Shown one piece after another: positions 8,900 to 16,719 of a stretch of 38,654 bases of DNA (position 1 is its first letter; each line of letters begins with the position of its first letter). Both the position numbers and the translations under genes were made by a program. Source of the stretch: Burkholderiaceae bacterium (lineage in GTDB: Bacteria > Pseudomonadota > Gammaproteobacteria > Burkholderiales > Burkholderiaceae_C). The stretch is from NCBI GenBank assembly GCA_031253795.1, contig JAIRVR010000077.1, forward strand, positions 1 to 38,654. The letters are read 5' to 3'. The notes beneath the pieces are model-generated. The model saw only the letters and a list, made by a program, of their open reading frames with translations. It was not told where the DNA came from and ran no database searches.

Positions 8900-10153
8900 T
8901 CAGGCGTGTTGGGGGGCAGGGGAAGGCGCCGCGCCCGGTGTGCCCAGGGCACCCGATGCGCGCAAAGCGGCAATGGCCTCGGCGCCACGGCCCAGCCACT
9001 GCGACAGCAGGGCCTCGGTGTGTTCTCCCAGGGCCGGGGCGCGCTCGGCGCGGTTGGGCGCCGCGCCGCCGAAGTGCACGGGCTGGGTGGGCAGGCGCAG
9101 GCCGGGAAGGCGGTCATCCTGCACGGGCCGCAGCAGGCCGCGCGCCTGGATCTGCGGCGATTGCAGGGCCTGGGCGATGTCCCACAGCGGCGCGGCGGGC
9201 ACGCCGGCCTCGTCCAGCAGGGCGACCACCTGTTCCACGCCGTGCCGGCCGGCCCAGCCCTCGATGGCCTGGCGCAGCGCGCCCTCGTGGTCCGAGCGCG
9301 ATGCGTCGCTGGCGAAGCGCGCATCGCCGGCAAGGTCTGCCAGCCCCATGGCCTGCATGGCGGCACCGAACAGCTTGTTGTTGAGCACGGCCAGCGCGAA
9401 GTGGCCGTCGCCCGCGCGGTAGACACCGAAGGGTGCCGACAGCGGGTGCCTGTTGCCCACGCGGCGCGCGGGCCGGTCCGTGAACAGGTAGCGCGCCACC
9501 GAGGTCGCCAGAAAGCCCAGGGTGGTGTCGAACATGGCCACGTCCACATGCTGGCCCTGGCCCGTGCCGCGCGCCTGCAGCAGGGCGGCCAGGGTGGCCC
9601 AGGAGGCGAACAGCCCGGCGACCACGTCGCTGACCGCCTCGCCCACCAGGGTGGGTTCGCCATCGGGCTCGCCGGTGGCTTCCATCAGCCCGCTCATGGC
9701 CTGGACGATGATGTCGTAGGCCGGCCGGTGGGCCAGGGGGCCGGTCTGGCCGAAGCCCGAGACGCTGACATAGACCAGGCGCGGGTTGAGCGCGCGCAGC
9801 TGCCGCGCGCCTATGCCCAGGCGCTCGGCCACGCCGGGGCGGAAGTTCTCCACCACCACGTCGGCCCGGGCCGCCATGGCATGGACCACGGCCACGGCCT
9901 CGGGGTGCTTGAGGTCCAGCACCAGGCTTTGCTTGTTGCGGTTCATCACCGTGAACAGCGCGCTCTCGCCGTTCTTCATGGGGCCGATGGCGCGGTAGTC
10001 GTCGCCCTGGGGCGGTTCGATCTTGACGACCTCGGCGCCCAGGTCGGCCAGCAGGGCCGTGGACAGCGGGCCGGCGAGCACGCGCGTGAAATCGAGAATG
10101 CGCACGTCGTCCAGCGGGCGGGCCGTGGGAGGAGGGGAGGGCGGTGGGGTCAT
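8900..10153 (-). CDS. CaiB/BaiF family (class III) CoA transferase
   Basis: 417 residues. The N-terminal RILDFTRVLAGP, LADLGAEVVKIEPP and MNRNKQSLVLDLK blocks, the VVVENFRPG block and the SGFGQTGPLAHRPAYD block are diagnostic of class III CoA transferases. D176 in GEAVSDVVAG aligns by position with the catalytic Asp of Frc/CaiB, which forms the acyl-enzyme anhydride. It moves CoA between carboxylic acids in the cytoplasm. It is the first gene of a two-gene operon with the acyl-CoA dehydrogenase, and the promoter faces a LysR gene about 94 bp away. The donor and acceptor acids are unknown. Confidence 0.9.
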   Translation of the reverse strand: MTPPPSPPPTARPLDDVRILDFTRVLAGPLSTALLADLGAEVVKIEPPQGDDYRAIGPMKNGESALFTVMNRNKQSLVLDLKHPEAVAVVHAMAARADVVVENFRPGVAERLGIGARQLRALNPRLVYVSVSGFGQTGPLAHRPAYDIIVQAMSGLMEATGEPDGEPTLVGEAVSDVVAGLFASWATLAALLQARGTGQGQHVDVAMFDTTLGFLATSVARYLFTDRPARRVGNRHPLSAPFGVYRAGDGHFALAVLNNKLFGAAMQAMGLADLAGDARFASDASRSDHEGALRQAIEGWAGRHGVEQVVALLDEAGVPAAPLWDIAQALQSPQIQARGLLRPVQDDRLPGLRLPTQPVHFGGAAPNRAERAPALGEHTEALLSQWLGRGAEAIAALRASGALGTPGAAPSPAPQHA

Positions 10154-10217
10154 GGCAGCAGCCTGTCAAGTGGGACCATGGCCCCCATGCTGGGGCCTGG
10201 CTGCATGCATGGAAAAT

Positions 10218-10239
10218 ATGCAATCCTGATCCATTGCAT
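10218..10239. promoter_or_regulatory. Palindromic LysR-type operator between divergent genes
   Basis: ATGCAAT (10218-10224) and ATTGCAT (10233-10239) are perfect 7-bp inverted arms with an 8-bp spacer. They lie nine bases before the LysR start and 65 bases before the CoA-transferase start. The shape and location fit a LysR-type regulator binding site for autoregulation and activation of the divergent operon. An additional TGCATGCATG stretch lies at 10202-10211. The protein-site link is inferred. Confidence 0.65.
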
Positions 10240-10247
10240 TCGAAAAA

Positions 10248-11138
10248 ATGATCCAAATCAGCCTGCGCCAACTGGAGTACTTCGTGGCCGCGGCGCGCCA
10301 CGGCAGCGCGGCGCGGGCGGCCGAGGCCATCCATGTCTCCCAGCCATCCATCTCCAAGGCCATCGCCGACCTGGAGGCGCAGTGGGGCGAGGCACTGTTC
10401 GTGCGCCGCCACGCCAGGGGCCTGGACCTGACGGCGGCCGGCGCGGCGCGCAGCCGCGAGGCCATGGCCCTGCTGGAGTCGGCACAGGCCCTGCAGGGGC
10501 CGCGCAGCCTGGCCCTGGCCGGCGTGCTGCGCCTGGGCCTGCTCAGCACCCTGGGCGCGCGCTGGGTGCCGGCGATCCTGGCGCGCATGCGCCGCCAGCA
10601 TCCCGATATCACCCTGGAGCTGGTCGAGGGCGATATCGCCTCGCTGACCCGCCAGGTCGAGCGCGGCGAACTCGATGCAGCCCTGCAGTACGACACCGGC
10701 CTGGCGCGGCCGCGCCTGGACCTGCTGCCCGTGGCCGCCCTGCCACCCTATGTGCTGCTGCCCCAGCGCCATGCCCTGGCCGGCAAGGCCGCCGTCGGCC
10801 TGGCCGAGGTGGCGGCCCATCCCCTGGTCCTGATCGGCCTGCCCTACAGCCGCGAGTACTTCCTGTCGCTGTTCCGCGAGGCCGGTGTCACGCCCCTGGT
10901 GGCCTATGAATTCGCCTCCATCGAAATGCTGCGCTCCATGGTGGCCAACGGCCATGGCCTGGGCCTGCTGACCACGCGGCCCGTGGTGGACCGCGCCCAC
11001 GATGGCCAGCGCCTGGCCTGCCGCCGCATCCGGGGCCGCGTGGCGCCCCAGCCCGTGGTGCTGGCTGTTCCACGCGGCAATGCCTCGCCCCTGCTTGCAC
11101 CATTTCTGAAAGCGGCACGCGCCGTGATGGCACCGTAA
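10248..11138 (+). CDS. LysR-family transcriptional regulator
   Basis: 296 residues. The N-terminal winged helix-turn-helix reads LRQLEYFVAAARHGSAARA followed by IHVSQPSISKAIADLE (recognition helix near residues 28-45). The C-terminal part is a LysR periplasmic-binding-like effector domain (LRLGLLSTLG, GELDAALQYD, LVLIGLPYSREY, VANGHGLGLL). It is transcribed divergently from the CoA-transferase/acyl-CoA dehydrogenase operon and most likely senses the acid or acyl-CoA that this operon handles. The start ATG sits directly after the palindrome, leaving little room for a leader, and no strong Shine-Dalgarno is visible. Confidence 0.92.
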   Translation: MIQISLRQLEYFVAAARHGSAARAAEAIHVSQPSISKAIADLEAQWGEALFVRRHARGLDLTAAGAARSREAMALLESAQALQGPRSLALAGVLRLGLLSTLGARWVPAILARMRRQHPDITLELVEGDIASLTRQVERGELDAALQYDTGLARPRLDLLPVAALPPYVLLPQRHALAGKAAVGLAEVAAHPLVLIGLPYSREYFLSLFREAGVTPLVAYEFASIEMLRSMVANGHGLGLLTTRPVVDRAHDGQRLACRRIRGRVAPQPVVLAVPRGNASPLLAPFLKAARAVMAP

Positions 11139-11209
11139 AGGCGCGTCCGGCCCCGCCGCGATGCACCACGGCGGTGAGGGAAAGCCTGCTGGCACAGGGG
11201 CGTAGCCGG

Positions 11210-11225
11210 ACCTGTCTGGACAGGT
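11210..11225. other. Inverted repeat in the 295-bp leader region before the ABC transporter
   Basis: ACCTGTC (11210-11216) and GACAGGT (11219-11225) form a perfect 7-bp inverted repeat with a 2-base centre. A two-base loop makes an RNA hairpin unlikely, so a protein-binding site is more plausible. It is about 90 bp upstream of the HutC-like site. No gene is visible in 11139-11433. Confidence 0.35.
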
Positions 11226-11316
11226 GCGGCCTGGCACGGCATTTGCTGTTGCTCCTGTGTCTGATCAGGTGTCGCCTACAGCCTGTTGCCCAGCGATTCG
11301 TTCTGCCGGGTAAACC

Positions 11317-11326
11317 TGTATATACA
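11317..11326. promoter_or_regulatory. Putative HutC operator before the ABC transporter
   Basis: TGTATATACA is a perfect palindrome matching the TGTA-N2-TACA core known for HutC repressor sites (from memory of Pseudomonas and Klebsiella hut operators). It contains a -10-like TATACA, so bound repressor would block initiation. It lies 108 bp before the binding-protein ATG. A related site precedes hutH, which ties the transporter to the hut regulon. Confidence 0.7.
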
Positions 11327-11433
11327 TGACTGGTCAGCAAAAACACACTTCGTCAACCCGCCAGCCCTGTGGCAGCGGACCCCCGAAGCCTTATCGCCAA
11401 CTGCCGTTCCCTGCCCTGACCGAGGAGTGCCCC

Positions 11434-12408
11434 ATGAGCCCGAAACCCACGTCCCGCCGTTCGCCGCTGTGGCCGCTGGCTGCCGCCTGCTGCCTGGCCG
11501 CCGCGATGCAACCCGCCGTGGCCCAGGAAACCAAGATCACGCTGGGCATGTCGGGCTGGACGGGCTTTGCGCCGCTGACGCTGGCCGACAAGGCCGGCAT
11601 CTTCAAGAAGAACGGCCTGGCGGTGGACCTGAAGATGATTCCGCAAAAGGATCGCCATCTGGCCCTGGCCTCGGGCGCCATCCAGTGCGCGGCCACGACG
11701 ATTGAAACCCATGTGGCCTGGAACACCAACGGCGTGCCCATCGTCCAGATCTTCCAGATGGACAAGTCGTATGGCGCAGACGGCATCGCCGTGCGCAACG
11801 ACGTCAAGGGCTTCGCCGACCTCAAGGGCAAGACCGTGGCCGTCAGCGCGCCGGGCACGGCCCCCTACTTCGGCCTGGCCTGGATGCTGCACAAGAACGG
11901 CATGAGCATGAAGGACGTGAAGACCGTGTCCCTGGAGCCCCAGCCCGCGGCACAGGCCTTCGTGGCCGGCCAGAACGATGCGGCCATGAGCTACGAGCCC
12001 TATCTGTCCACCATCCGCTCCAACCCCGCCGCCGGCAAGATCCTGGCCACCACCATCGACTACCCCATGGTCATGGACACCGTGGGTTGCGATCCCAAGT
12101 GGCTCAAGGCCAATGCCGCTGCCGCCAAGGCCCTGGCCCAGTCCTACTTCGACGCCGTGGCCCTGATCGAGGCGGACCAGGCCAAGAGCTATGAAATCAT
12201 GGGTGCCGCAGTCAAGCAGGGCGGCGAGCAGTTCGGCAAGTCGGCCTCCTTCCTCAAGTGGTCGGACAAGGCCGCCAACCAGAAGTTCTTTGCCAACGAA
12301 CTCGTGCCCTTCATGAAGGAGTCGGCCGTCATCCTCAAGGAAGCCGGCGTCATCCGCACCATTCCCGAGAACTATGGCGCCATGTACGACGCCAGCTTCA
12401 TCCAGTAA
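11434..12408 (+). CDS. ABC transporter substrate-binding protein (NMT1/SsuA/TauA type), hut-linked
   Basis: 324 residues from the ATG at 11434, which has GAGGAG six bases upstream. The signal peptide ends QPAVA-QETKI. The mature protein shows the nitrate/sulfonate/taurine/thiamine-precursor binding-protein pattern: KITLGMSGWTGFAPLTLADKAG, then LASGAIQCAATTIET, then LKGKTVAVSAPGT and YEPYLS. It captures a small solute in the periplasm for the permease and ATPase encoded downstream. The operon also contains hutC, and a HutC-like operator precedes it, so histidine, urocanate or a related imidazole compound is the likely ligand. That substrate is inferred from context; the family itself covers many solutes. 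Confidence 0.88.
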   Translation: MSPKPTSRRSPLWPLAAACCLAAAMQPAVAQETKITLGMSGWTGFAPLTLADKAGIFKKNGLAVDLKMIPQKDRHLALASGAIQCAATTIETHVAWNTNGVPIVQIFQMDKSYGADGIAVRNDVKGFADLKGKTVAVSAPGTAPYFGLAWMLHKNGMSMKDVKTVSLEPQPAAQAFVAGQNDAAMSYEPYLSTIRSNPAAGKILATTIDYPMVMDTVGCDPKWLKANAAAAKALAQSYFDAVALIEADQAKSYEIMGAAVKQGGEQFGKSASFLKWSDKAANQKFFANELVPFMKESAVILKEAGVIRTIPENYGAMYDASFIQ

Positions 12409-12420
12409 GCGCAGCAGGCA

Positions 12421-13314
12421 ATGACTATGGACGCGGCAAGCACTTCAGCGGTCCCGCCGGCACACACGGCCAAGCCCATGACCAAGACAGCATCGCATGC
12501 ACCCGCCACCGCCGCCGCGGCCCCCGCGCGCCGGCGCCGCATGGCCCCCCTGGAGCCCGTCAGCCCCACGGCCAAGTGGGTGCTGGGCGTGGCCTTCTTC
12601 GTGGTGTTCTTCCTGGTCTGGTCGGCCGTGACCCTGGGCGGCCTGGTCTCGCCGACCTTTCTGGCCAGCCCCATGACCATGGCGCGCGAATGCGTGCTGC
12701 TGTTCACCGAGTTCGACTTCCTGCACGACATCGGCATGACGGTGTGGCGTGTCATGGGCGGATTCATCCTGGCCTCCGTCGTGGCCGTGCCCCTGGGCAT
12801 CGCCATGGGGGCCTGGAAACCGGTCGAGGCCTTCTTCGAGCCCTTCGTCTCGTTCTGCCGCTACCTGCCGGCCTCGGCCTTCATCCCCCTGCTCATCCTG
12901 TGGGCCGGCGTGGGCGAGACGCAGAAGCTGCTGGTCATCTTCATCGGCTCGGTGTTCCAGATTGCGCTGATGGTGGCCGTGACCGTGGGCGGCGCGCGCA
13001 AGGACCTGGTCGAGGCCGCCTATACGCTGGGCGCCTCCAACACCGGTGTGGTGCGCCGCGTGCTCATCCCCGGCGCCGCGCCCGGCATCGCCGAAACCCT
13101 GCGCCTGGTACTGGGCTGGGCCTGGACCTATGTGATCGTGGCGGAGCTGATCGGCTCGTCCTCGGGCATAGGCCACATGATCACCGACAGCCAGGCGCTG
13201 CTGAACACGGGCCAGATCATCTTCGGCATCATCGTCATCGGCCTGATCGGCCTGGTGTCGGACTTCCTGTTCAAAACGCTGAACCGCCGCATGTTCGAAT
13301 GGAGCACGCTGTGA
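12421..13314 (+). CDS. ABC transporter permease (SsuC/TauC type), hut-linked
   Basis: 297 residues with about six membrane segments after an unusual, Ala/Pro/Thr-rich, charged cytoplasmic N-tail of about 50 residues. Internal ATGs at 12427, 12478 and 12541 are possible alternative starts, and the last would remove most of the tail. The BPD-transport inner-membrane signature is present as the EAA loop, EAAYTLGASNTGVVRRVLIP followed by GAAPG, which docks the ATPase. It begins 12 bases after the binding-protein stop. It imports the solute captured by the upstream protein. A GC-rich repeat separates it from its ATPase gene. Confidence 0.9.
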   Translation: MTMDAASTSAVPPAHTAKPMTKTASHAPATAAAAPARRRRMAPLEPVSPTAKWVLGVAFFVVFFLVWSAVTLGGLVSPTFLASPMTMARECVLLFTEFDFLHDIGMTVWRVMGGFILASVVAVPLGIAMGAWKPVEAFFEPFVSFCRYLPASAFIPLLILWAGVGETQKLLVIFIGSVFQIALMVAVTVGGARKDLVEAAYTLGASNTGVVRRVLIPGAAPGIAETLRLVLGWAWTYVIVAELIGSSSGIGHMITDSQALLNTGQIIFGIIVIGLIGLVSDFLFKTLNRRMFEWSTL

Positions 13315-13319
13315 AGAAA

Positions 13320-13430
13320 CACCCCCTGAGGCGCTGCGCGCCTTCCCCCTTCGAGGGGGACGCAGCCCTCGCCGCGGGGCGGCCCTTGCTCGGCTGCCCT
13401 GGTCTGGGTCCGTGCCGGTTTTACGGGTAG
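13320..13430. repeat. GC-rich dispersed intergenic repeat, Comamonadaceae type
   Basis: The segment between the permease and ATPase genes begins CACCCCCTGAGGCGCTGCGC and runs to GCCGGTTTTACGGG. It has an internal hairpin, CCCCCT/AGGGGG (13345-13359). I recognise the pattern as a repeat that recurs between genes in Comamonadaceae genomes (memory, not searched). A degenerate, shorter copy lies at 24256-24332 and shares the CACCCCC-GAGGCGC-GCGCGCCT start and the CCCTGGTC-GG-CC end. It may act as an mRNA-stability or attenuation element inside the operon. Confidence 0.65.
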
Positions 13431-13445
13431 GCCTTGGAGATCGCA

Positions 13446-14225
13446 ATGAATCTACTTTCCATCCAGGGTGTGTCCCGCACCTTCACCAGCCACAAGGGCA
13501 CGAGCACGCAGGCGCTGCTGCCCGTGGACTTCGAGGTGCGCGAAAACGATTTCGTCACCATCCTCGGTCCCTCGGGCTGCGGCAAATCCACCATGCTGCG
13601 CATCGCGGCGGGCCTGGATTTTCCGACCACGGGCCAGGTGCTGCTCGACGGCCGCGCGGTCGACGGGCCGGGCGCCGACCGCGGCATGGTGTTCCAGAGC
13701 TATACGCTGTTCCCCTGGCTGACGGTGGCCCAGAACATCCGCTTCGGCCTGCGTGAAAAAGGCGTGAGCGAGGCGCTGCAAAAGGAGCGCAGCGACTATT
13801 TCATCGCCAAGGTGGGCCTGCGCGGCTTCGAGAACCACTTTCCCAAGCAGCTGTCGGGTGGCATGCAGCAGCGCACGGCGATTGCGCGCGCCCTGGCCAA
13901 CGACCCCAAGATCCTGCTCATGGACGAGCCCTTCGGCGCCCTGGACAACCAGACGCGCGTGCTCATGCAGGAGCTGCTGCTGGGCATCTGGGAGGCCGAG
14001 CGCAAGACCGTGATGTTCGTGACCCACGACATCGACGAGGCCATCTTCATGGCCAACCGCGTGGCCGTGTTCAGCGCGCGGCCCGGCCGCATCAAGGCCG
14101 ACATCCCGGTGGATCTGCCGCACCCGCGCCACTACACCATCAAGACCTCGCCCGAGTTCATGCAGCTCAAGGCCCGGCTGACCGAGGAGATTCGCGCCGA
14201 ATCCCTGGCGGCTGCCGCACACTAA
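13446..14225 (+). CDS. ABC transporter ATP-binding protein (SsuB/TauB type), hut-linked
   Basis: 259 residues. The ATG at 13446 is preceded by GGAG at 13436-13439, so I prefer it over the in-frame TTG at 13434. Motifs are Walker A GPSGCGKST (K47), Q-loop VFQSYTLFPWLT, signature LSGGMQQR, Walker B ILLMDEPFGALD (E161) and switch His in VTHDIDEA. It hydrolyses ATP to power the permease. The next gene, hutC, follows after 27 bases, so the transporter and the hut regulator are probably one transcript. Confidence 0.92.
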   Translation: MNLLSIQGVSRTFTSHKGTSTQALLPVDFEVRENDFVTILGPSGCGKSTMLRIAAGLDFPTTGQVLLDGRAVDGPGADRGMVFQSYTLFPWLTVAQNIRFGLREKGVSEALQKERSDYFIAKVGLRGFENHFPKQLSGGMQQRTAIARALANDPKILLMDEPFGALDNQTRVLMQELLLGIWEAERKTVMFVTHDIDEAIFMANRVAVFSARPGRIKADIPVDLPHPRHYTIKTSPEFMQLKARLTEEIRAESLAAAAH

Positions 14226-14252
14226 AGGCTGTTGCAACCGAGCCTGTCCACC

Positions 14253-15026
14253 ATGTCCTCCCGTTCCGCCTCCCTCCGCAGTCCTGCGCCCTCCAGCCGC
14301 GAACTGCCGGTCGCCCTGTACCAGCAGGTCAAGGACCATGTGCTGCGCAAGATCTCCGACGGCTCGCTGGCCGCCGGCGAGCGCGTCCCGTCCGAGCTGG
14401 AGCTGGTGCAGGAATTCGGCGTGGCGCGCATGACGGCCAACCGTGCGCTGCGCGAGCTGGCCGAGCAGGGTGTCATCGTGCGCGTGGCCGGCGTGGGCTC
14501 CTTCGTGGCCGAGGAAAAGCCCCAGTCCACCCTGCTGCACATTGCCAACATCGCCGAGGAAATCCGCCAGCGTGGCCATGAGCACCGCTTCGAACTCATC
14601 GACGTGCGCCGCGTCTCGGCCTCGCCCGAGGCGGCGGCGGCGCTGCAGCTGGCCGTGGGCAGTTCGGTGTTCCATCTGCGTGGCGTGCACTTCGAGAACG
14701 ATGTGCCCGTGCAACTGGAGGACCGCCATGTGAACCCGCGCATGGTCCCCGATTTCATGGAGCAGGACTTCTCCCAGGTCCAGCCCTCGGTCTACCTGGT
14801 GCGCAATGTGCAGTTCGACCAGATCGAGCATGTGGTCGACGCCATGCTGCCCACGGCCGAGCAGGCCGGCTGGCTGCAAATGACGGCCGACCAGCCCTGC
14901 CTGATGCTGACACGCCGCACCTGGCTGCGCGGCAGCCCCGTGACCTGGGTGCACTGCCTGCACCCGGGCATGCGCTACCGGCTGGGCAGCCGCTTTCGCA
15001 CCGACGGTTCCTCGCACGACGGCTGA
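14253..15026 (+). CDS. hutC: GntR-family histidine-utilisation repressor HutC
   Basis: 257 residues from the ATG at 14253; an in-frame TTG at 14232 is less likely. The N-terminal GntR winged helix-turn-helix includes LYQQVKDHVLRKISDG, GERVPSELELVQEFGVARMTANRALREL and GVIVRVAGVGSFVAEEKP. The C-terminal UTRA ligand-binding domain follows (ANIAEEIRQRGHEHRFELI, VFHLRGVHFENDVPVQLEDR). HutC represses hut genes and is released by urocanate. Here it sits between the transporter and hutH, and TGTA-N2-TACA-like sites precede both. The combination of family and neighbours makes the assignment strong. Confidence 0.92.
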   Translation: MSSRSASLRSPAPSSRELPVALYQQVKDHVLRKISDGSLAAGERVPSELELVQEFGVARMTANRALRELAEQGVIVRVAGVGSFVAEEKPQSTLLHIANIAEEIRQRGHEHRFELIDVRRVSASPEAAAALQLAVGSSVFHLRGVHFENDVPVQLEDRHVNPRMVPDFMEQDFSQVQPSVYLVRNVQFDQIEHVVDAMLPTAEQAGWLQMTADQPCLMLTRRTWLRGSPVTWVHCLHPGMRYRLGSRFRTDGSSHDG

Positions 15027-15084
15027 GGCCGCGGCGTCCAGGTAAACGCCATGGCGCTTGCGCCGGCGCCATCCGATCATTCGC

Positions 15085-15113
15085 TTGCACATCAATGTAT
15101 AGACAGGTATAGC
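15085..15113 (+). promoter_or_regulatory. hutH promoter with HutC-like operator in the spacer
   Basis: TTGCAC (15085-15090) and TATAGC (15108-15113) are separated by exactly 17 bp. The spacer contains TGTATAGACA (15096-15105), one mismatch from the perfect HutC-like palindrome at 11317. Repressor bound here would block RNA polymerase directly. If this is the promoter, transcription would start just after the annotated ATG at 15115, which questions either the start codon or the promoter (see findings). Confidence 0.6.
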
Positions 15114-15114
15114 C

Positions 15115-16683
15115 ATGAACACCATCACGACTCCCGGCATCACGAATTCCCCCGTGTCCGCGCTGACGCTGCAGCCGGGCCAGGTGTCCCTGGCCCAGCT
15201 GCGCACCATCCAGCAGGGGGGTGTGCGCCTGTCCATGGCCGAGTCCGCCTTCGAACGCATGCGCGCGGCCCAGGCCCATGTGCAGCACATCGTGGACGAA
15301 GACCAGGTGGTCTATGGCATCAACACTGGCTTCGGCAAGCTGGCCTCCACCAAGATCGCCCATGACCGCCTGGCCGAACTGCAGCGCAACCTCGTGCTCT
15401 CGCACAGCGTGGGCACGGGCGAGCCCCTGCCCGACGCCGTGGTGCGCATGGTGCTGGCCACCAAGGCCGTAAGCCTGGCGCGCGGCCATTCGGGCGTGCG
15501 GCCCGCCATCGTCGATGCGCTGCTGGCCCTGGCCAATGCCGACGTGCTGCCCGTCATTCCCGCCAAGGGCTCGGTGGGCGCCTCGGGCGACCTGGCGCCG
15601 CTGTCCCATCTGGCCTGCGTGCTGATCGGCGAAGGCCAGGCCCGGGTCGATGGCCGTGTGGTGCCGGGCCGCGAGGCCCTGCGCCATGTGGGCCTGGAGC
15701 CTTTCGTGCTCGGGCCCAAGGAAGGCCTGGCCCTGCTCAACGGCACCCAGGTGTCCACGGCCCTGGCCCTGGCCGGGCTGTTCCAGGCCGAAAGCGTGCT
15801 CTCGGCCGGGCTGGTCGCGGGCTGCCTGACGCTGGAGGCCATCAAGGGCTCGGTCAAGCCCTTCGACGCGCGCATCCACGAGGCACGCGGCCAGGCCGGC
15901 CAGATCGCCGTGGCCGCCGCCGTGCGCGAGCTGCTCGACGGCAGTGAAATCGACCCCTCCCACCCGAACTGCGGCCGCGTGCAGGACCCGTATTCCATCC
16001 GCTGCGTGCCCCAGGTCATGGGCGCCTGCCTGGACAACCTGGCCCATGCGGCCCGTGTGCTGGCCATCGAGGCCAATGCGGCCTCGGACAACCCCCTGGT
16101 GTTCGACAACGGCGACGTGATTTCGGGCGGCAACTTCCATGCCGAGCCCGTGGCCTTCGCGGCCGACATCATTGCCCTGGCCCTGGCGGAGATCGGCGCC
16201 ATCTCCGAGCGCCGCATGGCCTTGCTGCTGGACACCGGCCTGTCGGGCCTGCCGGCCTTCCTGATCGCCGACAGCGGCGTGAACTCGGGCTTCATGATCG
16301 CCCAGGTCACGGCCGCCGCCCTGGCCGCCGAGAACCAGTGCCTGGCCCATCCCAGCAGCGTGACCAGCCTGCCGACCTCGGCCAATCAGGAAGACCATGT
16401 CTCCATGGCCACCTATGGCGCGCGGCGCCTGGGCGACATGGCGCGCAACACGGCCGTCATCGTCGGCGTGGAGGCCATGGCCGCAGCCCAGGGCATGGAT
16501 TTCGACCGCAGCCTCGCCAGTTCGCCTCTGATCGAGGCGCAGTACGCCCTGATCCGCAGCCAGGTGCCCCACCTCGACCAGGACCGCTACCTGGCGCCCG
16601 ACATCGAAACCATGCGCCTGTGGGCGCTGTCCACGGCCTGGCCCCAGGCCATTGCCCGCCACCTGCCCAGCCACCAGGCCTGA
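15115..16683 (+). CDS. hutH: Histidine ammonia-lyase HutH
   Basis: 522 residues. The active-site tripeptide Ala-Ser-Gly, which cyclises into the MIO cofactor, is in [15 protein letters not shown] at residues 156-158. Other family blocks are [56 protein letters not shown] and SADQED-type [10 protein letters not shown]. It deaminates L-histidine to urocanate, the first step of the pathway, in the cytoplasm. The length is slightly above the usual 510 because of an N-terminal extension of about a dozen residues. A GTG at 15154 ([10 protein letters not shown]) is an alternative start that would remove it. No strong Shine-Dalgarno is visible for either. Confidence 0.96.
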   Translation: MNTITTPGITNSPVSALTLQPGQVSLAQLRTIQQGGVRLSMAESAFERMRAAQAHVQHIVDEDQVVYGINTGFGKLASTKIAHDRLAELQRNLVLSHSVGTGEPLPDAVVRMVLATKAVSLARGHSGVRPAIVDALLALANADVLPVIPAKGSVGASGDLAPLSHLACVLIGEGQARVDGRVVPGREALRHVGLEPFVLGPKEGLALLNGTQVSTALALAGLFQAESVLSAGLVAGCLTLEAIKGSVKPFDARIHEARGQAGQIAVAAAVRELLDGSEIDPSHPNCGRVQDPYSIRCVPQVMGACLDNLAHAARVLAIEANAASDNPLVFDNGDVISGGNFHAEPVAFAADIIALALAEIGAISERRMALLLDTGLSGLPAFLIADSGVNSGFMIAQVTAAALAAENQCLAHPSSVTSLPTSANQEDHVSMATYGARRLGDMARNTAVIVGVEAMAAAQGMDFDRSLASSPLIEAQYALIRSQVPHLDQDRYLAPDIETMRLWALSTAWPQAIARHLPSHQA

Positions 16684-16719
16684 GCCCGCATCCGCTTCCC
16701 ACGCATCCAGGAGATCGCC

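Noticed and set aside
7688..10909. A 1073-residue open frame on the plus strand
   Set aside because: It is antisense to the acyl-CoA dehydrogenase and CoA-transferase genes and overlaps LysR in another frame; it has no recognisable domain.
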